NCBI RefSeq assembly: GCF_910592395.1
Contig: NC_088321.1
Coordinates: forward strand, 5,826,001 to 5,890,000
DNA length: 64,000 nucleotides
Direction: 5' to 3'
DNA from: Lineus longissimus
Taxonomy: Eukaryota > Nemertea > Pilidiophora > Heteronemertea > Lineidae
Numbering within the stretch: position 1 is the first letter of the stretch; every line of letters starts with the position of its first letter. This document shows positions 57,665-64,000 of this stretch, piece after piece. The position numbers and the translations under genes are program-made. The notes under the pieces were generated by a model. The model was not told the DNA's origin, made no database searches, and worked only from the letters and a program-made list of their open reading frames with translations.

Positions 57665-57845
57665 ACTGTTAATGAAGCCATTGCCAACTTAAACCAACTG
57701 CAACCTGAACAATCAAAGACTAAGAGTGATGATGACTCCAAGTGCTATGATAGTGACCCTCAGATTGATTTCGAGGTGCCTGCCATGCCTGCCCCCGTAG
57801 CGCCCAGTCCCAAATTAACAAGCATTCGACTAACTAGGTCTGAAA
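57665..57845 (+). CDS. Transposase-family gene, acidic N-terminal exon
   Basis: Acceptor CTTTTCAATGCAG and donor GAAA|GTGAGT bound the exon. It encodes TVNEAIANLNQLQPEQSKTK, an acidic Ser/Asp stretch and a Pro-rich linker. It ends with one base that makes Lys with the next exon. No start codon was fixed; an exon upstream is likely missing. Confidence 0.6.
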
Positions 57846-58034
57846 GTGAGTTTTTTTTCCTTCAATATCCTAAACTGAGTTTTTCTTCAATATCCTAAAC
57901 TGGGTGTACCCAAGTACTTCCTATGATGCTGTGATGTGCAATGCCACGTGACAAAAATGTTGACATTCATTGGAACCCATTTATCTATTGACCCACTCTT
58001 CTTGCAGTTTATGTTGTCAGCATTCCTCCAGCAG

Positions 58035-58323
58035 AAATGGTTTCGAGGGGACATCAAGTCCGGATGCCATATCGGTCAAAGGAAACGCAGACCACTAATT
58101 TTCAACCTGACCTCACCCACACTTCAGTGTCGATCATGGAGGTACCAAGTACGCCTGAAACTGCATCTACCCCTCAGCCAAAATACAAGAGGAAGCGTTC
58201 TGATTCAGGTAACGATGAGGAGACTGAGCCCTTGGCAAAGCATTCTTTGTCATTTGTGGATGATGAAACCAAGGACCCCTCTTGGAATCCAAATATGTCT
58301 TTGGAAAGTGTTGCATCTACTAG
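58035..58323 (+). CDS. Transposase-family gene, second exon (disordered linker)
   Basis: Acceptor CCTCCAGCAG and donor ACTAG|GTATGT in matching phase bound the exon. It encodes a Ser/Thr/Pro-rich linker with KYKRKRSDSGNDEETEP, a basic patch that could act as a nuclear localisation signal, and a second acidic part (SWNPNMSLESVAS). Confidence 0.7.
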
Positions 58324-58514
58324 GTATGTTTCATAGCACGATGTGCAAGGTTTGCAGTAGGCCTGCATAAGTTGCATTTAAACCTTTGTCATAGAGCAAG
58401 AGGAATGTAGTACCTTGTTGGAAAGGGTTTGAGTTTTCATACTAGTAAATGTAAATTATGTCAACAGATCTTTAGTATCTAAAGAGATACTTATTTTTCT
58501 TAAATCCATTTCAG

Positions 58515-58679
58515 TGATGCCAACAATAAGCGAGCATCCTCATCCCTGACCGAGGGCATGTGTGCAGTTTCAGTGTCCAAGCTTTTGGAGCTGTTCCACA
58601 TCTGCTACAACTGCGGCTCAATGGTGACCATAACACAGTCATGCTTGTCATGTGATGTATCTGGAAATGGCAGAGCCAG
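58515..58679 (+). CDS. Transposase-family gene, Cys4 zinc-binding exon
   Basis: Acceptor ATCCATTTCAG, in phase. It encodes VSKLLELFHICYNCGSMVTI followed by SCLSCD: two CxxC pairs about 13 residues apart, the zinc ribbon found before the catalytic core of this family. It ends at AGAGCCAG|GTAATG. Confidence 0.75.
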
Positions 58680-58708
58680 GTAATGATTTGAACGGTATAT
58701 GCTGGTAG

Positions 58709-59015
58709 CATCGGCCTATCGATGGCAATTCTTGCAGCGGGTGCTTTTCCAAGCAAAGTGATAAGGGTCCTGCAATTCTGGGGCATTCGAAGCATTTCCT
58801 CCGGAACATATTTTCGACACCAGTCAAAGTACCTGAACCAGGCAGTACGTAATGTTTGGGAGGAGGAGACCATCCATGCACTGGCAGCTGTAGAGGACGT
58901 GGCCAAACTGTCCGGTGATGGAAGGTGCGATTCGCCCGGCCATTGTGCGAAGTATGGCTCTTACAGTTTACATGACACAGAGAGAAACGCCATTGTCATG
59001 ACACAACTTGTTCAG
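58709..59015 (+). CDS. Transposase-family gene, first half of catalytic core
   Basis: It encodes IGLSMAILAAGAFPSKVIRV, FRHQSKYLNQAV, and LSGDGRCDSPGHCAKYGSYS with the probable first catalytic Asp, ending QLVQ|GTAAAA. The gap to the previous exon is only 29 nt with in-frame stops. Family motifs just before IGLS suggest some lost coding sequence, so this may be a lesion, not a true intron. Confidence 0.75.
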
Positions 59016-59171
59016 GTAAAAACTACAATTTGGCTCTCGTTGCTATTATGGCATATCTTTCCAGGAAGCCTGTTTCTGCCATCATTCACTGAGGCAGTAT
59101 CCTGAAGTCATATTTGTATTACAACAACATTCATATCACTTCAGTTTTTCATGTGTCTCATTATTTTGCAG

Positions 59172-59364
59172 TCCACTGAGGTTAAGAACTCCTACCACAT
59201 GGAGCTGGAGGGCCTGTCCCGATGTGTCGATGAAGTGAAAGCATACGTCCCACATGTTAAGATAGAATTAACAACTGATGGCCACAAATCAATGGAGAAG
59301 TGGTTGAGAGAGGAACAATCGGACACCATAAAGCATTATTTTGATGTGTGGCATGTTGCTAAAG
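59172..59364 (+). CDS. Transposase-family gene, second Asp exon
   Basis: Acceptor TTATTTTGCAG and donor AAAG|GTGAGT in phase. It encodes STEVKNSYHMELEGLSRCVD, IELTTDGHKSMEKWL (probable second catalytic Asp) and HYFDVWHVAKG, the most diagnostic string of the family. Confidence 0.85.
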
Positions 59365-59559
59365 GTGAGTACCACTATCAGTGCTGTGATATGCACACAC
59401 TGACTTAGTGTCTCAACAAATATAATCTTGTTTCTCATTTCCCTATTCCGTCGGTTCTCATGTTAACTCTTTTGGATGTGGCATTGAGAAAAGATCAACA
59501 AGATTCCAGTCGTCAACCTTTACTTTTAGGTAACTTGGATTAACTTATGAATTTTATAG

Positions 59560-59639
59560 TATACAGTGCGTTCGGAAAAAAACTACCCACAGAAAAATGA
59601 TAAAGTATTTGGGGTTTTTTTTTCCGGACGCACTGTATA
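59560..59639. mobile_element. 80-bp mariner-like palindromic MITE
   Basis: TATACAGTGCGTTCGGAAAAA and TTTTTTCCGGACGCACTGTATA form an almost complete hairpin with TA at both ends. It lies in an intron of the transposase-family gene. Confidence 0.75.
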
Positions 59640-59742
59640 AGTTATCTCTATCGCAAAATTGTGTCTAGTTCATTTAGTTAAACCATGCGACACTCCTGTC
59701 TGTCATCTAGGAAAGTTCATATTATACAATACTATACTTCAG

Positions 59743-59987
59743 GACTGAGGAAAAGACTCAAGCCCATAACCATGAACAGGCGGTTTCAGCTGGTCAACAA
59801 ATGGCTGAAAAAAGTATTATCAATCACTTGTACTGGTGTGCCATGACCAGCAATAACGACCAATCATTGATCTTGGCCAAATGGAGATCAATAGTTAACC
59901 ATATAGCCGGCGTCCACACGCACGAAGAAAACGAACTGTTCCCCAAGTGTATCCACAGTCGTATTCCAAGGCAGTGGTTTAAGAAAG
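59743..59987 (+). pseudogene. Transposase-family gene, exon with A-run frameshift
   Basis: After the TATACTTCAG acceptor it reads GLRKRL and continues to KWLK. The family then needs SIINHLYWCA, which lies in another frame. The change falls exactly in a run of six A (about 59805-59810). From there SIINHLYWCAMTSNNDQSLI and LAKWRSIVNHI continue to the donor AAAG|GTGAGT. Either a real inactivating indel or a sequencing error. Confidence 0.7.
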
Positions 59988-60157
59988 GTGAGTATGTGCA
60001 TGCCCTTACCCTTTACCCCAATAATGGTTGCTGTATTCATGGAATAAAGCTAGAAATTGTTTTTCCAAACTTATTTGTGTATGAAAACACTTCTGTGTTT
60101 GGATTGTTAAATCAATCTGAAGTTACTGTGGTACTCCTCTACGGTCTTGTCTTCTAG

Positions 60158-60351
60158 GAACAGAAGAATACGACAAGGTGTTTGCTCTGCTACTCAACAA
60201 GAACCTTCTACATTCAATCTCAAAGCTCAGCTCGGATGGCCAGACATCTGGTTTGGAGGGATACCATAGCAGCCTTCTACACTTCGCCCCAAAGATGTAC
60301 CATTTCGGAGACATGTATTCATCCACGACCGGAAGTGTGGCAGTCACATAG
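60158..60351 (+). CDS. Transposase-family gene, last recognisable exon
   Basis: Acceptor TGTCTTCTAG, in phase. It encodes GTEEYDKVFALLLNKNLLHS, then GQTSGLEGYHS (probable catalytic Glu) and HFAPKMYHFGDMYSS. It then runs to a TAG at 60349-60351 without the C-terminal part usual for the family, so it is truncated here or a donor was missed. Confidence 0.7.
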
Positions 60352-61043
60352 AGCTTATCAAAATGTCAAGTTGTGGTAAATACATGGCTGGGATGGACCA
60401 AAGTGGAATTAATTCTCAATCTGTGGTTGATTCTTAATCTACAGGGTCAGGCCATCACAGAAATATGCTTTTTGATAATATATTTAAGAAAATGTGGTCT
60501 CACTGGTCAGTTTAGAACTTGTATTTTGACAGGGCCATATCAATGCGTCAGTGACATTTTGATGGATATGGTGTACGGAAATCATTTTTTCTCTGGCAAT
60601 CGGTATTGGAATGTTTTTAAACTTTATTATGCTATTGGCAAAGGATTCTTCTTGACACATATAAAATTTTGTGCAGATTGATTGGTCCAAGGTATACTGT
60701 TTTTACCAAAACTTATGAACAACAATGTAGACTTAATGTACACAGGGCTCTGGCTTAGTAGTCAAAATGGTTGACCAAGTATGAAAATTTGACCCTTGCC
60801 ATGCTTGCACGCACATTTTATCTCATTTTCTCTATTCTGCACGTCCTTTTCATTCCTTTTTCTTGTAGTTGAACCAATATTTATGGCATTATTGTGCATA
60901 TTAACCCTTTTCAGCCGCAATCATGGATTCAGTCCTTAAAACTGAAAATAAACCAGCACAGCGAACCTGATCTGAAGTCGAATACTAGTGTAAGCAGTCT
61001 GTGTATTGGACTGGGTATAGTCGTAGTTATGGGGAGACGCGGT
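60352..61043. other. Nothing recognised
   Basis: A TTAACCCTTTTCAGCC at about 60901 resembles a piggyBac-type terminus, but no partner end was seen. Confidence 0.3.
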
Positions 61044-61375
61044 TTAACTCTTTACATACGCTAGCCGCCGCTGGTCGGCGCAAAGAACTTGCGCTGTTCT
61101 CCCAGGAGCCGCCATTACTCGGCTCCATTCAAACAGTGCGAAACTCCGGCAAGCCAACTACAAGCTACTCCAACTTTAATGTATCGTAATTTCTTATTGG
61201 CTGGCTCCATGGTGACCCTATTTGAATGGCCAATAAGAGATAAGCTTCTATTTTCTATTCAGGTCACTCCGTTCTAATTTAGTATTCATGAGGCATGAAT
61301 AATAACGATGTATTGGCGGGATTCCCCAGGAAGTTGACCTCGTCGGCCATTTTTAAACGTTTCTTTAATCTTTTT

Positions 61376-61429
61376 GGCTCACCGTAGGGGAGTCTATACG
61401 ATACCGCAGTGTCCGTCGTCCGTCGTCGT

Positions 61430-61467
<38 letters not shown>

Positions 61468-63057
61468 CGTCGTATCCTAGTTCAAAAACAGTGGCACGTT
61501 TTTTAACCGCTAGGCCTATGAACTTAAAACTTTGTACACATGACCCCCTAGGTCAGATGACCCGTGACACTGAATTTCTGTCCGATCTAATTCTCTACTT
61601 GGCCACCAGGGGGCCAAATGTGGATATCTAAAAAGTGTGATATCTCGCTTATTAGTGACTTGTTTTCGATAAAACCTTTGTGGTAGGTACTCATAGCAAG
61701 GATACATCATATATCTAACGGGTTTTTAATTTGATCTACTTTTCAAGGTCGCAGAGGTCAAATGGCGTGAATTGGCCGTTTGAGTGTAACTATGGCACGT
61801 TTCTCAACCACCAAAGCTATGAGCTTGAAACTTGGTACATATAACCCCCTATATCAGATAACCTCTGGTGCTGAATTTCAGCCTGATCTGATTCTTGACT
61901 TTGCCACCAGGGGGCCAAAACAGAAAAAGTAAGAAATGCAATAGCCTGCTTATTAGCAAATTGTTTTTGATAAAATTTTTATGGCAGGGACCCCTAGCAA
62001 GGTTACCTCAGATGTTGCACGATTTTTCGGATTTGACCTACTTTTTAAGGTCGCAGAGGTCAAATGGCGTAAATTTGCCGTTTGAGTGTAACTATGGCAC
62101 GTTTCTCAACCGCAACAGTTATGAACTTGAAACTTTGAACAAATGACCCCCTAGGTCAGTTGACCGTTTACACTGAATTTTTGTTCGGTCTGATTATTGA
62201 CTTGGCCACCAGGGGGCCCAAACTCAAAACTCAAAAAGTGTGATTTCTCGCTTATTACTGATTTGTTTTTGATAAAAGTTTCATGGTAGGTACTCCCAGC
62301 AAGGATACATCAGATATCTTACGGGTTTTTGATTTGACCCACCTTTCAAGTTCACAGAGGTCAAAGTTGAAAACTTTACCGTTCTTGGTACGTTTTGTCG
62401 TTGTTCAATGTAAAGAGTTTTAATTTTGTGTAATGATGCATCTAAGAAGCCACTATTTGTATGCCAAGTTTCAGCCAGATCGGAATTCAAATATGGCCGA
62501 AATTGCATGTTTTGTGGGTTTTTCCTCGTATTGTGGCAATCCAAAGGTCGTGAGTTCAAACCCCGGTCAAGGACAGCCAAAAATATTTTTATTTTTCATC
62601 TTTTCCTTTTTTCTTTTCTGAGTTCTATCTTACATTTTCTTCATTTTTTGATTTATTTGGTGCCATAGATTTAATTAGGCGGCCATCTTGGAAATCGTTT
62701 TTTGCCGATTGCTGTAATGTAACGAGTGATGAAATTGTTATGGTCAGGTGGATGTGTCTACATCACATATCACCCTGGTTTGTTATTTGACCTACCTGTC
62801 AGGGTCACTGAGGTCAAAGTTAAAAATATATTCACCGTGACCATTGTCATGGAGTGGCACGTTTCTTCACTATCATTTTCACCTAGACTCTACAAGCTTG
62901 GAACCACAAGTCTCGGATTCACCACTTGGCCAGGGCCGGCTCTGAACTGGTCACAGATGCATGTATAAATTATGAGAGGCCTACATACTGTAGCACTTTC
63001 TGTAACTGTCTACTAAAAATACTTACGGTGAGCACAATGGCCCCTGGCCGTTTCATT
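61376..63057 (+). mobile_element. Helentron-like (HINE) element, subfamily B, copy 2
   Basis: It closely matches 4756-6126. It has TTTTT then GGCTCACCGTA (GCTCACCGTA at 61377-61386), a (GTC)n tract, core landmarks GGCACGTTT at 61493, 61794 and 62096, TACGGTGAGC (63024-63033), the hairpin AATGGCCCCTGGCCGTT (63036-63052) and a TTTCATT end. Its last third is more diverged. Confidence 0.78.
62520..62580 (+). repeat. tRNA B-box-like patch inside the element
   Basis: GGTCGTGAGTTCAAACCCCGG resembles a Pol III B box, but no A box is convincing at the right distance. Confidence 0.25.
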
Positions 63058-63530
63058 TTTGATTGACGTGCCGCATTGTTCGGGACCAGCTGGGTTTATT
63101 TATGATAGATTTATTTGATTCGAGCTCCTGATCAGAATTTGAAGGTTTTGCAGATTCAGATATCAATGTTTCGGTAGGAAGTGATGATAGTGACTGGGAC
63201 TTAGATTTTTATTATAAACATTTTGTGTTTACGGCGATTTGTAGAAATTTTTTTCTCTCCAAGTTTGCAGGCCTTGTTCTCGGTTACTATTTTCGTTAGA
63301 ATTCAAAATAAATTACATGAGTTTATGCGGAATTTAATTCTTAGTTACTCCCGAAAATTTTAGTCCTGTACTATGAACAGCAACGGAGATAATATCACTT
63401 ATGTAAACACTACCTGAAATACGGCCGCCTCAGTGACGCGCTCCCGGGAAACTATATCAGAATAATGACGCTGTGTATTCAGGACTTTGACGCTATGACG
63501 CACGCGGGTCTAGCGTATGTAAAGAGTTAA

Positions 63531-63836
63531 ACTACCTTGGGGCGGTGCAGCAAAAAGCACAGGGCCCATAGGCTTGCTTATATTGCATATTATGGTGGCC
63601 CCTTGCCTTTTGGACTTTATGTCTCTCACAAATGCCACAATGAATGCGCTGTGTGTCAATGTTGACCACTTGAGTTTAGAAGCGAGGGGTATTAACAACC
63701 AGAGGAAGACTTGCCTGGCTGAAAGGAAATGCTTTGGGCACTTAGATAAAAAAAGACTGCTTGTTTGAGGTAAATGCAAGGTCAAACTAGTATAATAGTG
63801 AGTATAAAGTGAAGCTAGTGATATATTGTTTCTGAC
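63531..63836. other. Nothing firmly recognised
   Basis: A 64-codon plus-strand frame ending LAERKCFGHLDKKRLLV looks somewhat protein-like but could not be assigned. Confidence 0.25.
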
Positions 63837-64000
63837 CTGGATGAAATTGCTCTGTGTTGTCGAAACTGGTGGTTGTAATCTCTTGCTAGTCTCTTAGCTC
63901 TCTCCTTTAATCCACCCTCCTCCTCCAGTTCTAGGCTGTCCTTATGGTAATCCATGTCTTTAACTGCCCCCCTTCTCTTGGCTTGATAGAAAGCACGCAT
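63837..64000 (-). CDS. Partial exon of an unknown gene entering at the right edge
   Basis: A minus-strand frame open from the window edge reads MRAFYQAKRRGAVKDMDYHK, EEEGGLKERAKRLARDYNHQ and FRQHRAISS. It ends at a weak CATCCAG|GTCAGA donor. The composition (Lys, Arg, Glu) and helix-prone sequence suggest a real charged helical exon. Family not recognised. It does not join in phase to the 34369 exon. Confidence 0.4.

Larger units (their letters stand above)
57665..60351 (+). other. Locus span of a Kolobok/THAP-associated-like transposase-family gene
   Basis: Seven plus-strand segments can be chained by splice sites and phase. Together they follow the order known for a widespread family of uncharacterised invertebrate and fish proteins: acidic region, Cys4 zinc-binding segment, 'LSMAIL..G..PSKV', GDGRCDSPGH.AKYGSY, TTDGH, DVWHVAKG, NHLYWCA, SGLEGYH. 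The Asp, Asp and Glu in GDGR, TTDG and SGLE suit a DDE nuclease. I take it as transposase-derived; the Kolobok link is from memory of motif style and is tentative. No flanking terminal repeats were found, and the C-terminus is missing. Confidence 0.7.
61048..63526. mobile_element. piggyBac-like non-autonomous element 2 with nested insertion
   Basis: The 17-bp perfect inverted ends CTCTTTACATACGCTAG (61048-61064) and CTAGCGTATGTAAAGAG (63510-63526) are flanked by TTAA at 61044-61047 and 63527-63530. Without the nested Helentron-like element (61376-63057) it is about 0.8 kb and non-coding. Confidence 0.85.

Noticed and set aside
60901-60920. Third piggyBac-type terminus (TTAACCCTTTTCAGCC)
   Set aside because: No inverted partner with a TTAA site was found within the window.

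Overview
This is non-coding-rich metazoan DNA, most likely from a marine invertebrate; the species cannot be fixed. Coding sequence comes as short exons with GT/AG borders, separated by introns up to 11.6 kb that are packed with transposable elements. No bacterial or organelle signature was seen.

Host genes. (1) A minus-strand protein kinase gene spans at least 34369 down to 1352. Nine exons can be joined with consistent splice phases. They encode a charged coiled-coil segment, then a segment that reads like a death-effector-domain (DED) fold, then a complete STE11/MAP3K-like kinase domain with all catalytic motifs. A possible first exon (39160-39025) and a decayed duplicate of it (35449-35583) lie upstream but do not join in phase to the next known exon. 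(2) A plus-strand multi-exon gene (57665-60351) belongs to a transposase-derived, Kolobok/THAP-associated-like family. It carries one very short or broken junction and one homopolymer frameshift. (3) A partial minus-strand exon enters at the right edge (64000-63837).

Mobile DNA fills the rest. Two copies of one endonuclease/RT LINE family occur: a near-complete but frameshifted copy at about 7.4-12.3 kb and a truncated one at 52.7-54.3 kb. A second LINE family (30.26-33.47 kb) ends in (ATTC)n, and a badly decayed third RT remnant lies at 26.7-28.3 kb. A BEL/Pao LTR-retrotransposon relic (48.9-52.66 kb) is cut off by the second copy of the first LINE. There are also piggyBac-like TTAA elements, pogo/mariner-like and foldback MITEs, and tRNA-derived SINE-like pieces.

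The most striking non-genic signal is a superfamily of non-coding elements at 4756, 31061, 37857 (minus), 43195 and 61376, with a divergent relative at 41139-45109. They share a GCTCA-type subterminal inverted repeat, a GGCC hairpin just inside the 3' end, a (GTC)n tract, a core built of ~301-bp tandem units, and insertion into T runs. This is the architecture described for Helentron-associated (HINE/DINE-1-like) elements. Each core unit repeats a CTCF-like core motif and an AGGTCA direct repeat with 3-bp spacing, so these elements may spread regulatory sites. One copy sits inside a LINE reading frame and removing it restores the frame, which gives exact insertion boundaries. A separate 144-bp array (23.66-24.9 kb) carries repeated YY1-like ATGGCCGCC/GCCGCCATCTT motifs.
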